Shown here piece after piece: positions 23,961-33,497 of a DNA stretch of 64,000 bases. The stretch is from the NCBI GenBank assembly GCA_026391835.1, contig JAPLDF010000015.1:62001-126000 (forward strand), in the 5' to 3' direction. The notes under the pieces were generated by a model, which worked only from the letters and a program-made list of their open reading frames with translations, searched no databases and was not told where the DNA came from. This stretch comes from Bacteroidota bacterium (GTDB lineage Bacteria > Bacteroidota > Bacteroidia > Bacteroidales > FEN-979). Position 1 is the stretch's first letter. Each line of letters begins with the position of its first letter. The position numbers were made by a program, and so were the translations under genes.

Positions 23961-26900
23961 TTATTTCGCAGCCGCCACCACCTCAACCCAGTACCCGGGC
24001 ACCCGTGCACTGATGGTGTTGTCGTACATGGCTTCGCAGGTGGCCGAAGGGAGGTAAAATCTCCCCAGGTAGGTTGCCATCAGCAATACGCGGAAGGTTT
24101 TGGATTTGCCCGGGTCTAGGTCGAAGAAGGTGTTTACCCGGTCGTCGCGGACATCCTGGTAATCGAATGCCGAGGAGGCTGTGCCCGCCTGTGCATATTC
24201 ACTGCTCCTGGCGTTGATGATCTCCCATCCCGAAGGGAAAACCTGCGTCAATGCAAGCTGCCTGTACACCCCGTGCAACCCGGGATGTGTGACGGTGACC
24301 TCTGCAATAAAGTTAACTCCCTGGCCCATCACCCAGGGTTTCAGGAGATCTCCCTTCATCGATTTGAAGGCCATTGTAATTTTCAGTCCATTGGCCGCGG
24401 AAGTGGTATCGCCCTGTGCCGGGATGCCGGTAAGGATGAGCCTTGCAAACAGGATGTTTTTTCCACGGTTGGTCACCTGTATGACACCCTTTTTACCTGT
24501 CACGACATTTATTTCACTGGTTAAGACCGGTTTTGCCGAGGTTACTTCTTCAGGAGGATCTGAATTCTGCCGGATGGAAGCGCTGATCCCGGTACCGGCT
24601 GTATTTCCAGTGAACCTGGCAACGGCCATCAGTGCAAAGGATGTTGACTGCGTACTGTACCAGCTGTCATTGCACAAACTCGCAGAGATCTCCTTCACCA
24701 GGGGGGCTGCCCTGGTTTTCAAATCCATCATGCAGAGGGCATCTGCAATGATGGCCTTGTCGCGCAGGTCGGAACCATAAGTATAACCGGTTTCACGGTA
24801 TGGCTTGACCGATTCAGGCAGTTTATTGACCAGTTGCAGGGCTACTTCCCGTTTTCCTGCAAGCTGGTATGCGGCAGCGAGTTGCCACCGGGCTGCAATA
24901 CCAAGGTCTCTCTTCTCCAGCAACTTGTTCATGGCACCCAGTTCAGGTGATTTGGCCAGTGCCAGGGTAAACAACCTGTACGCCTGCATCAGCTCATCGT
25001 TGTAATAAGAAGCATCGTACACCCACGAAACAGCCTTCTGACGCTGGTACTCCTTCCAGGCAGCCAGGAAGGTCAATGGCAGGGCAAATCCCTTTTTCTC
25101 GGCTTCGAGCAGGAAATGCCCCGCATAGCTGGTTCCCCAGTCATCACTGTATTGAATGCCAGGCCAGTAAGCCATTCCGCCGTTCGACTGCTGAAATGAT
25201 TTCAACCGCTGGATGGCAGCGCGGATGTTCTGTTCAGTCTCCTTTTTTGCAGACGCCCGGAGGTCAATCAAATCGGCGAGGTATAACTGCGGAAACACTG
25301 AAGAGACCGTTTGTTCGACGCATCCATACGGGTATTGGATGAGGTATGAAAGCCTCTGTTCCAGGTTCATCGGCAACGTAGTTGACAGTTCCAGCGTTCC
25401 CTTGTTGGAACCGGCCACGCCGGGTGCACGGTAATCGGTTGTCCACATGGCTCCCGGTTGTATCGCCTTTTCAAGAACCGTGGTAACCCGTGAATTGGGG
25501 TTGCGCACCCCGATCTCCATCGTGTGTTCGGCTCTTAATTTTCCGCTGGTGGCAACAATTCTCACCTTCCCTGTCCCGACAGCCTGCGCAACATTCAGGT
25601 CGAAGGATACAAGCTGATCACCGGTTCCGTTAAAGGTAACCTGTTGTGTGTTCCCGCCGCTGACGGAGAACATTTCGCTGACAACCAGTTCGACTGTAAC
25701 GTGTTTGATGGACTTGTCCATTGAAAAAACACTTACCGGGAGTTTAACCGTTTCGCCCGGGCCAACAACCCTTGGCAGGGTTCCGAGCACCATCAGCGGT
25801 TTTTTGACCGCGGCGGTTTTTTCATCCCTTCCGTACGCACCATCCTGTCCCGCCACAACCATCACCCGAACCGATCCGATATATTCCGGCATCACCAACG
25901 AATGCACCCGGCTTTGTCCTTTTTTCAATTCAAACGGACCCAAAAACTTAACCATGGGCTTGAAGCGGTTGGCTTTCAGTCCGCCTTTATTCAGTAAATC
26001 CTGGTCGCCCCCGATGCTGAGGATCCGCTGCAACTCCCCGCTGAAAGCGCCCATCACCTGGTCGAAGAGATCCCAGGTTTTCACACCGAGGGCTTCCCGG
26101 GCGTAAAAAACGCTCCACGGGTCGGGGGTTTTAAAGCGCGTAAGATCGAGCAATCCATCGTCAACCATGGCGAGGGTATAGGTCATCGGCTTGCCGGCAG
26201 CTTCCCTGATGCTGATCGTGACCACTTTCCCCGGCTCCAGTTCCTTTGCCATGGTGATGACCGGTTTGAGATGGGTGCCCGGATTTTCGACCGGAACAGG
26301 AATGACGCCATACAACCGGATCGGCAGATCGTTCTTTGTCTGGGCATGCGGCTGGATCAGTGTCACACAGGCATAGCAGTTGGGCGACATTGCTTCTGTG
26401 GCATCAAAGGCAACATCCGTCGTTCCCTTGCTGGTGGGAACCCAGAATGATTTCAGGATGGTCGACCCGGTTTCGATGGTAACCAGGGCCCTGCCATCGG
26501 GCGATGCCGGGAGGGTAAGCCTGACCTTGTCGCCAACCTTATACTGGCTTTTATCGGTGGTAAGTGTAAGCATCGCCGCTGCCTGTTTTTCACCTCCAGG
26601 CATGCGGAAATAGCCGGGCCAGTCGACATACACCACCTTCCCGGCGGCATGCCCCGAGGTTTTATCGGTTACTTTGATGAGGTACCGCCCCCAGTTGTTG
26701 TATTCGGCCTGGAATACATAAGTTGCCTTTCCGTGTACCGTCTTCACGGTAGCAGAATCGGACGGCCTGATGTAGGAAGTCGAGATGAAGTCGGCGGAAC
26801 CCGCTTCGGAGTCGTCCCACCACCAGCGCCATTCCAGTTTGAAAACTTCCACTTTAAGCTGGTTTGCGGGAACCGGCTGGCCCTGCGCATCCACATTCAG

Positions 26901-29534
26901 CAGGTCGATGTTGTATGATTTATCGGTCGACAAAACCTGGTCGCCTCCCCTGCCTTTGGGAACACTCAGCCCGGCATAGGATTGATAAGGGTAATAGGGA
27001 ATGGTAAAACGGTCAACGCTGAAATCGCCGCCATCTTCAAATACCATAGTCTCGAAGCTCGCTTTGAGCGCCCCCGGGGCAAGGTTGGTGACATGTATTT
27101 TCGGAACAACCAGGGTCCGGCCGTTTGCATCAAGTTTGCCATCGAACACCGTGATGTTTTCTGCCGCAAAACCAGCCGTCGGGTTATCAAACACATAACC
27201 CGGGTAGTTTTTAAAGGCTGTCACCGATTTCGACAAGGTAAGCATCACTTTGGCCTTCAGGTTGCCGGCCGTGGCCCCGGTAAGCCAGGCCGCCTCGAGC
27301 AGTGCCGAAGGAACTTTATCTTTGACCAGCCGTTCGGCCTTGAAATCGAAACTGATCTTCAGCCGGTTCGGCTTCACCGTTTCGATTTTCAGCGTTTTCT
27401 GGAATTCCACACCGCCCACGTTCACCTTTGCGAGCCAGTTGCCTGTAGGGGCATCATAGGTTGTTGCCGTGCTGAAGTTGTAAAATCCGTTCAGGGATGT
27501 TGTCCTGACCATCCGGGTGATCAGCTGCCCGTTCGGATTGAACAATGACATGCTTACCGGGTGATGGGGCGGAAGCTGGTGCATTTTATCTTCAAGCACA
27601 AACGTCAGGAACACCGAATCGCCCGGGCGCCACACACCGCGTTCCCCGTAGATAAATCCTTTCAGCCCTTTCTGAACCGGCTCCCCACTCACATCGAACA
27701 TGCTGAGCGAAAGCGCATTCCCGTCAGTCAGTTTGAGATACCCGGTTTGAGAGCCACTTTTTGCAACCAGGATAAAGGGGCGTTTCTTCATCGGAACGCT
27801 TACCATCCCCTCCCCATCGGTGGTGGTTTTGCCCATGCCCTGCAGCTGGAAATTGAAAAATTCGACTGAAACGCCCGCCAACGGTTTTGTTGAGATAAGA
27901 TCTGTGACAAACACATGATAATTGCCGTCGCTCCCGGTCTTCGCAATGATGCCCAGGTCGGAGGCAAGCACATTCCGGCTGATCGATTTGTTGAAATAGT
28001 AGGATGGTTTGCATGGGTTGTCGCGCTCTTCCCAGCGATATTTCTGCCATCCGCCATCGCGGTAGTCATTCTCCTCATAACTGCTGTAGTAATCCCAGTT
28101 CTGGTCGTTCTCCGTTTCCGGATCCTGGTCAACGACCATATCGTTTTGTGGCGCGGCAAGTGAGTCGGAATCCGCGCACGGATAAGTAGAATAGCCTTTT
28201 TTGAAACGAAGGCTGACCGAATATACCGCGCCCGGCTCAGTATGCATGAGGGTTGACAGGTCAATGGAGTAACGGTTCCATTTTCCGTAATCTGCCACCC
28301 CGTTGAGCGGGATGGTTTTTTTCAGCACCACCCGCCCGACACGTGCGAGTTGTGAATTGTCATTCAATTCGTTGACCTGCAGGAACTGCAGGATGTTGTT
28401 TGCAAAGATCCGGACGACCTTGATGTCCACGGCGTTGAGGTTTACCGCTTCAAACGGGAGCAACATACCGTTGGAACTGGGGAGGATCACGCCGTCGCCG
28501 GTAAAGCGCACGGCGGGCTTTGTGTTGTCGACCGGCACCTGTTCAACCACCCTTTTCCCCAGCACGACCTGGTTGATGTTCCGGATGGAGGGTTCCAGCG
28601 TGAGGCTTACCTTCTTGTTTTCGGTTTCCGGCAGATAGATCAGCAGCAGGTTGTCCTCAACATTATAGCGAAGATTGTCATATTTCCCAACCCGGAAGAG
28701 GCCGTCAAGATTCTGATCCGTTTTCAACGGATCGGAGAACTGCACCCGCAAACACTGCTGCGGGTCTGGAAAACTCCCTACCGAAAGAACTTTAAAATTT
28801 CCCAGCGCCGGGATTTCAACAATGTTGTTCCCTGTTGTCTTTGAATCGATCGGTGAACCGTTCCATGAAAGCTTTACCTCACCCGCTTCATTTGTCCTGG
28901 CGATTGAATCGACCTGGAAAAAATGGGTGCGTTTCTTTTGGTCGTGCGTCCATTCCACCGGGAGATCCCTGCCTCCCTGTGTTGCAGTGAGGACTTCCTC
29001 CACCTGGGGGTCACCGGCTACGTCCGACGTCTGAAGCGTACCGTAAAGATGCTCTTTTGAAAGATTGCTGTGGGAGTATGCCTTGTGATTATCAACGGAT
29101 ACCGATAGTTCCTGTGATATTGTACGGAATTGGAAAACCATGGTTTTCAACGAATCAGGAACGGTGAGCAGGTGCGAAAGATAAAATTCAACCGTGTAAA
29201 CCTGGTCCTGGGGAAGCTTTTCGTCCGGTAAAAATTCCAGCGTCCGGCTGTCGCTCCAGTAAGTCTTTCCATGAATTGCAGGGCTGAATTTGAAATAGCC
29301 GGCAGCCAGGGGCATATTGAGCGATACCGAATCGGCAAAATCGTCGGCAAGCCTCACCCTGATGGGGGTCCGTGTCGACACCCTTCCCGAAGTGAATGCC
29401 TGCACGTAAGCCCTGAAGGCAGGATTGACCGTGGCCAGGTCCTTCTGATTTTTCCCACTGTGCGCGAGCACCAGCATCGCCCCGCTGAAAATGATGATGC
29501 CTGCCAGCACCAGGTAAAGGTTGATTTTTCTCAT
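23961..29534 (-). CDS. yfhM: Bacterial alpha-2-macroglobulin
   Basis: The start is the ATG ending at 29534 (MRKINLYLVLAGIIIFSGAM); the frame extends 17 codons upstream with poor signal-peptide character. The 1857-aa product has an N-terminal membrane anchor/signal, successive MG beta domains, a bait region, and the thioester motif YPYGCVEQ near residue 1400, followed by the alpha-helical TED region (FQQSNGGMAYWPG) and a C-terminal receptor-like domain. Bacterial A2Ms trap attacking proteases by thioester cross-linking in the periplasm. It is somewhat longer than E. coli YfhM. It is the first gene of an A2M-PBP1C pair and is insulated upstream by the terminator at 29564-29606. Confidence 0.95.
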   Translation of the reverse strand: MRKINLYLVLAGIIIFSGAMLVLAHSGKNQKDLATVNPAFRAYVQAFTSGRVSTRTPIRVRLADDFADSVSLNMPLAAGYFKFSPAIHGKTYWSDSRTLEFLPDEKLPQDQVYTVEFYLSHLLTVPDSLKTMVFQFRTISQELSVSVDNHKAYSHSNLSKEHLYGTLQTSDVAGDPQVEEVLTATQGGRDLPVEWTHDQKKRTHFFQVDSIARTNEAGEVKLSWNGSPIDSKTTGNNIVEIPALGNFKVLSVGSFPDPQQCLRVQFSDPLKTDQNLDGLFRVGKYDNLRYNVEDNLLLIYLPETENKKVSLTLEPSIRNINQVVLGKRVVEQVPVDNTKPAVRFTGDGVILPSSNGMLLPFEAVNLNAVDIKVVRIFANNILQFLQVNELNDNSQLARVGRVVLKKTIPLNGVADYGKWNRYSIDLSTLMHTEPGAVYSVSLRFKKGYSTYPCADSDSLAAPQNDMVVDQDPETENDQNWDYYSSYEENDYRDGGWQKYRWEERDNPCKPSYYFNKSISRNVLASDLGIIAKTGSDGNYHVFVTDLISTKPLAGVSVEFFNFQLQGMGKTTTDGEGMVSVPMKKRPFILVAKSGSQTGYLKLTDGNALSLSMFDVSGEPVQKGLKGFIYGERGVWRPGDSVFLTFVLEDKMHQLPPHHPVSMSLFNPNGQLITRMVRTTSLNGFYNFSTATTYDAPTGNWLAKVNVGGVEFQKTLKIETVKPNRLKISFDFKAERLVKDKVPSALLEAAWLTGATAGNLKAKVMLTLSKSVTAFKNYPGYVFDNPTAGFAAENITVFDGKLDANGRTLVVPKIHVTNLAPGALKASFETMVFEDGGDFSVDRFTIPYYPYQSYAGLSVPKGRGGDQVLSTDKSYNIDLLNVDAQGQPVPANQLKVEVFKLEWRWWWDDSEAGSADFISTSYIRPSDSATVKTVHGKATYVFQAEYNNWGRYLIKVTDKTSGHAAGKVVYVDWPGYFRMPGGEKQAAAMLTLTTDKSQYKVGDKVRLTLPASPDGRALVTIETGSTILKSFWVPTSKGTTDVAFDATEAMSPNCYACVTLIQPHAQTKNDLPIRLYGVIPVPVENPGTHLKPVITMAKELEPGKVVTISIREAAGKPMTYTLAMVDDGLLDLTRFKTPDPWSVFYAREALGVKTWDLFDQVMGAFSGELQRILSIGGDQDLLNKGGLKANRFKPMVKFLGPFELKKGQSRVHSLVMPEYIGSVRVMVVAGQDGAYGRDEKTAAVKKPLMVLGTLPRVVGPGETVKLPVSVFSMDKSIKHVTVELVVSEMFSVSGGNTQQVTFNGTGDQLVSFDLNVAQAVGTGKVRIVATSGKLRAEHTMEIGVRNPNSRVTTVLEKAIQPGAMWTTDYRAPGVAGSNKGTLELSTTLPMNLEQRLSYLIQYPYGCVEQTVSSVFPQLYLADLIDLRASAKKETEQNIRAAIQRLKSFQQSNGGMAYWPGIQYSDDWGTSYAGHFLLEAEKKGFALPLTFLAAWKEYQRQKAVSWVYDASYYNDELMQAYRLFTLALAKSPELGAMNKLLEKRDLGIAARWQLAAAYQLAGKREVALQLVNKLPESVKPYRETGYTYGSDLRDKAIIADALCMMDLKTRAAPLVKEISASLCNDSWYSTQSTSFALMAVARFTGNTAGTGISASIRQNSDPPEEVTSAKPVLTSEINVVTGKKGVIQVTNRGKNILFARLILTGIPAQGDTTSAANGLKITMAFKSMKGDLLKPWVMGQGVNFIAEVTVTHPGLHGVYRQLALTQVFPSGWEIINARSSEYAQAGTASSAFDYQDVRDDRVNTFFDLDPGKSKTFRVLLMATYLGRFYLPSATCEAMYDNTISARVPGYWVEVVAAAK

Positions 29535-29563
29535 GACGGAACCCGCTAAAAAGGTGATGTTGT

Positions 29564-29606
29564 AAAAATAAAAAAACCTGGTCAACTCCCTGTGGAGAGG
29601 CCAGGT
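29564..29606 (-). terminator. Rho-independent terminator of the RRM gene
   Basis: On the minus strand a two-part hairpin (outer stem ACCTGGCC / GGTCAGGT-type, + coordinates 29576-29583 with 29599-29606; inner stem CTCC/GGAG with loop of four) is followed by a run of T with one A (29564-29575). It lies 127 bp after the RRM gene stop and just before the A2M start, separating the two transcripts. Confidence 0.8.
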
Positions 29607-29732
29607 CAGCCAGGTACAACTGTGAAAATAATCAAAACGCCATTATTCATAAGTGCCCGGTTTTTTCATAAACAATATTATGAAAAAATCATGAAGCACT
29701 TACGAATTTAGCGAGGAAACTTAAACCGCGTA

Positions 29733-30179
29733 TTAAAATCTTTTTTTGAATCCGCCACGTGCGCCGCTGTCTCTGCCGCCACTGTCACGGTTTCCGCCGC
29801 CGCTGCCACCGCTGTAGCCACCGCCGCCACTGCCGCCGCGTGAGCCACCGCCGCCATAGCCGCCACCGCCGCTATAACCACCGCCGCCGCCACCGCCGCC
29901 ACGTGAATCGCTGAAACCACCTGGTTTGCGATCAGTTTTAGGACGAGCCTCGGAAACAGTCATAACTTTACCATCGAATTCTGCATTGTTCAACTCTTCA
30001 ATGGCCTTTGTGGCCTCTTCATCATTGGTCATTTCCACGAAGCCAAATCCTCTTGACCTTCCTGAAAAATTGTCTTTAATCACTTTAGCTGATGTTACGG
30101 CGCCATAGTCAGCAAATGCCTGTTTCAGATCTTCATCGTTGATCCTGAAACTCAAATTTGATACAAAAATGTTTTTCAT
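29733..30179 (-). CDS. Glycine-rich RNA-binding protein (single RRM)
   Basis: The 148-aa protein contains one RRM: RNP2 IFVSNLSF (residues 4-11) and RNP1 RGFGFVEM (residues 43-50). A glycine-rich tail with repeated YSGGGGYGGGG and arginines fills residues 95-148. This architecture is typical of cold-inducible Rbp proteins of Bacteroidota and cyanobacteria, which act as RNA chaperones. It has its own promoter, a leader of about 135 nt and a strong terminator, so it is a single-gene transcript. The tail is encoded by low-complexity GGN codon repeats prone to slippage. Confidence 0.93.
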   Translation of the reverse strand: MKNIFVSNLSFRINDEDLKQAFADYGAVTSAKVIKDNFSGRSRGFGFVEMTNDEEATKAIEELNNAEFDGKVMTVSEARPKTDRKPGGFSDSRGGGGGGGGYSGGGGYGGGGSRGGSGGGGYSGGSGGGNRDSGGRDSGARGGFKKRF

Positions 30180-30279
30180 GTAAATATTTAGTGAATGAAT
30201 ACTGGATGGCTGGTGATTTTAAGCTTCAATCACGAGAAGAAACCGGCGGCGATATAACTTCTAGGAGGTGATAACGACT

Positions 30280-30289
30280 GGAGGGCTTG
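30280..30289 (-). promoter_or_regulatory. Anti-Shine-Dalgarno-like sequence in the RRM leader
   Basis: The minus-strand leader contains TTATCACCTCCTAG around 30262-30275, identical in 9-10 bases to the conserved 3' end of 16S rRNA (ATCACCTCCT). Exact limits are approximate. The leader has no complementary GGAGG with which to pair. Function unknown; see findings. Confidence 0.25.
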
Positions 30290-30321
30290 CTTGTGGATCT
30301 CTGAATATTCAAAAGCCGGTG

Positions 30322-30349
30322 CAAAGATAAGCAATTAAACTGAGTTCAA
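30322..30349 (-). promoter_or_regulatory. Promoter of the RRM gene
   Basis: On the minus strand, TTG (30347-30349), a 17-bp spacer and TATCTTTG (30322-30329) exactly match the Bacteroidota consensus TTG-N17-TAnnTTTG. Transcription would begin near 30315, giving a leader of about 135 nt before the ATG at 30179. Confidence 0.75.
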
Positions 30350-30726
30350 TACGTATTAAATTAAATAATAAGCATTTGGCAATTTTATTTAAAGAGCTAT
30401 ATTTAATTCTCTCCTGCAGTACACTCAATCATAAATAAATTATAATTATGCTGTTTGATTGCATTATTGCATACCTTTACTTTTTACCACCAATTGTTCC
30501 CTGCCAGGAATTTCTTCACCTCTGTCAATAGCATGACCTGATCTCCCTGTCCGCGGAGGTTGTCACATGCTTTTATTCATCTTTTAAAGATTGTTCATAT
30601 GCCCGGGAAACGGCAAAATGTCCCATGATATTTTATCATTTTTTTCCGGCATAGATGAACAGTCAACCTTCACAGGATCTTTAAAAAGTAAGCAACGCAT
30701 CAGTATTAATTAAAAAAGAAAAAATC
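30350..30726. other. A/T-rich intergenic region
   Basis: This 377-bp stretch between the RRM promoter and the next plus-strand gene contains no supportable frame, RNA gene or repeat. It is A/T-rich at 30350-30480. It presumably holds the promoter of the gene at 30727, but no TAnnTTTG element in a suitable position was found. Confidence 0.5.
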
Positions 30727-32238
30727 ATGAAAACATCACTGTACCTGTTATTGTTTTTAGCCGCTATCACCGTGCCGGGTTTGCTGTTTGCTCAATTCAC
30801 ACAACAAGGTTCAAAGCTTGTCGGAACCGGGGGTGGTGCCGAATCATTCCAGGGGAGTTCCGTTGCCATATCAGCCGATGGCAATACCGCCGTTGTGGGT
30901 GGGATTTACGACAGCAGCCAGCAGGGGGCTGTCTGGGTATTTACGCGCAACGCGGGTGCCTGGACACAGCAGGGCCCCAAACTCACCGGTACAGGTGGTG
31001 CCGGGGATTTTGTTTACCAGGGTTATTCCGTAGCTATTTCCTCGGATGGCAACACGGTGATCGAAAGTGGCTGGAGGGACAATACCGATACTGGAGCAGT
31101 ATGGATTTTCACAAGAAGCGCGGGTACCTGGACGCAGCAGGGTTCAAAACTGGTAGGTTCGGGTGCCGTGGGAGGCCAGATCCTCCAGGGGACATCCGTG
31201 GCAATCTCTTCCGACGGCAATACGGCGTTGGTTGGCGGTTCGGGAGATGGAGGGACTGGGGCTGTATGGGTATTTACGCGCAGCGGGGATACATGGACCC
31301 AGCACGGATCAAAGCTGGTGGGAACCGGAGGGGTTGGGCCGACAAACCAGGGGGCTTCACTTGCCATTTCTGCAGACGGTAGTACTTTTGTCACAGGCGC
31401 CACGATTGACAATGGCTACCTTGGTGCGGTATGGATATTTACCAAAAGCGGCAGCGACTGGGTTCAGCAGGGAACAAAACTTGTTGGGTCAGAAAGCATC
31501 GATGCCTCCCAGCAGGGCTCATCCGTAGCAATTTCTTCCGATGGCAATACTGTGATCATCGGCGGTCCCGGTGACTTCATGAACGAAGGAGCGGTATGGG
31601 TATTTGTACGAAGTGGCGGCGTCTGGGCGCAACAAGGGCCAAAACTGTATGCGGAAGGGTCCACATCGCCTATCCTGGTAGGCAGATCCGTTGCGATTTC
31701 TCCTGATGGAAATACTGCAATTGTTAGCAGCCCGGGATCCGGTGGTTCAGTCGGGAAAGTCTGGATCTTCAACAGGAGGGCCGGGGTATGGACGAAGGAA
31801 GATTCACCGCTTGTTGGTACTGGGGCAGTCGGGGCAGCCAGGCAGGGATGGTCTGTTGCCATTTCTTCAGATGGTACAGTTATTGAAAGCGGACCTTATG
31901 ATAACGGCGGTGCAGGAGCTTTCTGGGCATTTCACAGTCCGAATATGGGAATTGTGCAAATTTCAGGCATCCCTGCAAATGCTCACCTTGAACAGAATTA
32001 TCCAAACCCGTTTGACCAGGATACCAAAATCAAATTTCAACTCCTGAAAACATCCTTTACCAGGGTTATCGTCTGTGACCTGATGGGACGTGAAGCTTCA
32101 ACGCTGGTGAACGAACAACTTCAGCCGGGAACACATGAAGTGGATTTTACAGGCAGTCATCTTGCCGGTGGTACATATTTTTACAAACTGGAAACTGACG
32201 GAACTGTTGAAACAAAGAAGATGGTTTTGCTAAAATGA
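30727..32238 (+). CDS. Secreted seven-repeat beta-propeller (FG-GAP-like) T9SS cargo protein
   Basis: The 503-aa protein has a signal peptide (MKTSLYLLLFLAAITVPGLLFA) followed by seven repeats of about 55 residues, each of the form W-T-Q-Q-G-x-K-L ... SVAISxDGNT ... GAVWxFxR. Seven such repeats fit a seven-bladed beta-propeller. The C-terminal 90 residues are a T9SS sorting domain of the LEQNYPNPF type, a different subtype from the other cargo proteins in this window. No catalytic residues are evident; a binding or surface-adhesion role is likely. The propeller repeats are similar at DNA level. Confidence 0.85.
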   Translation: MKTSLYLLLFLAAITVPGLLFAQFTQQGSKLVGTGGGAESFQGSSVAISADGNTAVVGGIYDSSQQGAVWVFTRNAGAWTQQGPKLTGTGGAGDFVYQGYSVAISSDGNTVIESGWRDNTDTGAVWIFTRSAGTWTQQGSKLVGSGAVGGQILQGTSVAISSDGNTALVGGSGDGGTGAVWVFTRSGDTWTQHGSKLVGTGGVGPTNQGASLAISADGSTFVTGATIDNGYLGAVWIFTKSGSDWVQQGTKLVGSESIDASQQGSSVAISSDGNTVIIGGPGDFMNEGAVWVFVRSGGVWAQQGPKLYAEGSTSPILVGRSVAISPDGNTAIVSSPGSGGSVGKVWIFNRRAGVWTKEDSPLVGTGAVGAARQGWSVAISSDGTVIESGPYDNGGAGAFWAFHSPNMGIVQISGIPANAHLEQNYPNPFDQDTKIKFQLLKTSFTRVIVCDLMGREASTLVNEQLQPGTHEVDFTGSHLAGGTYFYKLETDGTVETKKMVLLK

Positions 32239-32317
32239 CGCAAAGAATTGAAATACAGTAGTATTAATTCGCGTCTTGGCGTCTTTGCGGTGACTTTTTG
32301 CGTCTTTGTGTTTTGAA
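32239..32317. repeat. Inverted repeat with GCGTCTTTGCGG words
   Basis: CGCAAAGA at 32239-32246, directly after the stop codon, pairs with TCTTTGCG at 32282-32289. GCGTCTTTGTG follows as an imperfect direct copy of GCGTCTTTGCGG. It is a short structured element in the 3' region of the propeller gene, similar in vocabulary to 49712-49736. Confidence 0.55.
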
Positions 32318-32342
32318 AATAACAGGAAAATGGCGATCTTTG
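32313..32342 (+). promoter_or_regulatory. Promoter of the OB-fold lipoprotein operon
   Basis: TTG at 32313-32315, 19 bp, then GATCTTTG (one mismatch to TAnnTTTG) at 32335-32342. The predicted start is near 32349, 16 nt before the ATG. Confidence 0.4.
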
Positions 32343-32364
32343 CAGGGAAACCAAACTTAACGTT

Positions 32365-32919
32365 ATGACAAAGAGACTCTTTCCATTGCTGATCGTAATC
32401 CTTTTTGCGGTTATTGCCTGCAACCAGGGAGCCAAAGACACGGCTTCCTCAAACAAAAACGACACAACCCGACTGGCTGTGCTGACGTTCGAAAAACAAG
32501 CCGACAGCTGCATCGACAAACCGGTCATCATCGAAGGAACTGTTCTTCACCTTTGCAAACATGGCGGTAAAAGGATGTTCCTTGTTGACGGAACCGACAG
32601 CGTCCGCGTTGAAGTAACCACCGGGCCGAAAATTGCCAAATTTGACGACGCCCTGGTTGGCAGTCGTGTACGGGTTTTCGGAACCCTGAAAGAGGAGCGC
32701 ATCGATGCGAAATATCTCAACGAATGGGAAGCCGAAGTTAAGAAGCCGGAAGAAAACCACAATGTCGGCGTCCATACCGGTGCCGTGGGCCACGAAGACC
32801 AGGGAGTCAAGGAAAAACTGGAACAGATCAACTCAATGCGTGAGGATCTAAAGAACTGTGGAAAAGATCATTTGTCTTTCTTCAGCATCGAAGCCGATAA
32901 ATTCATTGAACTGAAATAG
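32365..32919 (+). CDS. OB-fold-like lipoprotein
   Basis: The 184-aa protein has a lipoprotein signal with lipobox FAVIAC (C19). Residues 55-120 form a beta-rich OB-fold-like region (PVIIEGTVLHLCKHGGKRMFLVDG, VRVEVT, LVGSRVRVFGTLKEE), similar to YdeI/BOF-type nucleic-acid- or ligand-binding lipoproteins. A C-terminal amphipathic helix with NCGKDHLSFF follows. The next gene starts 2 bp after the stop and encodes a PepSY membrane protein, so the two form a unit, perhaps for metal or haem-related envelope work. The precise function is unknown. Confidence 0.75.
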   Translation: MTKRLFPLLIVILFAVIACNQGAKDTASSNKNDTTRLAVLTFEKQADSCIDKPVIIEGTVLHLCKHGGKRMFLVDGTDSVRVEVTTGPKIAKFDDALVGSRVRVFGTLKEERIDAKYLNEWEAEVKKPEENHNVGVHTGAVGHEDQGVKEKLEQINSMREDLKNCGKDHLSFFSIEADKFIELK

Positions 32920-32921
32920 CC

Positions 32922-33488
32922 ATGCAGGCCAAAACCCTCCGCCGGTGGAACAATGTACTTCACCGGGATATCGGTTATTTATGCGTTGGCATGACACTGA
33001 TCTATGCCATCTCCGGCATCGTACTCAACCATTTCAAGTCGGGTGATTTCCAGCATCCCGATTACGGGAAATCCTATACCGATCTCAAAGTGTCGCTCCC
33101 GAAGAATGGAACGGTTGACCAGACCTATATTTTTTCAGTGCTCGACCAGGTAAAGGAAAAAGATCATTACAAAAGCTTTATCACCGGTGAAGGTTATGTC
33201 CAGATTTTTCTCACCAAAGGGTTCGTATATGTTGACCTGGCTACCGGGGAGGCCCAGATGGAGAAGAAGACCACCCGGTACGTCATAAAGGAGATGAACC
33301 TGCTGCACTACAACAACCTGAAAAAACTCTACACATGGTTCTCCGACCTTTACGCCGCGGGGCTGATCATCCTGGCGATCACAGGGCTGTTTGTCCTGCG
33401 CGGAAAAAAAGGGATCCTTGGCCGGGGAGCCTGGCTTACTGCGATCGGGATCATTTTGCCGGCGTTGTTTTTGATATTCTACACATAA
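32922..33488 (+). CDS. PepSY-associated membrane protein
   Basis: The 188-aa protein has an N-terminal helix (LCVGMTLIYAISGIVLNHF) preceded by RRWNNVLHRDIGY, a periplasmic PepSY-like segment, then LHYNNLKKLYTWFSDLYAAGLIILAITGLF and a final helix. This is the PepSY_TM architecture seen in iron-uptake reductase-like and periplasmic flavin proteins. Conserved histidines at the membrane borders (HRD, NLLHYNN) may bind haem. It is tightly linked (2 bp) to the OB-fold lipoprotein gene. A redox or metal-uptake role is inferred. Confidence 0.8.
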   Translation: MQAKTLRRWNNVLHRDIGYLCVGMTLIYAISGIVLNHFKSGDFQHPDYGKSYTDLKVSLPKNGTVDQTYIFSVLDQVKEKDHYKSFITGEGYVQIFLTKGFVYVDLATGEAQMEKKTTRYVIKEMNLLHYNNLKKLYTWFSDLYAAGLIILAITGLFVLRGKKGILGRGAWLTAIGIILPALFLIFYT

Positions 33489-33497
33489 TTTTTTTTA

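Noticed and set aside
30260-30330. Small plus-strand gene behind AGGAGGTGAT
   Set aside because: The strong SD-like sequence precedes only a GTG frame of about 20 codons with no sensible product; it lies in the leader of the minus-strand RRM gene.
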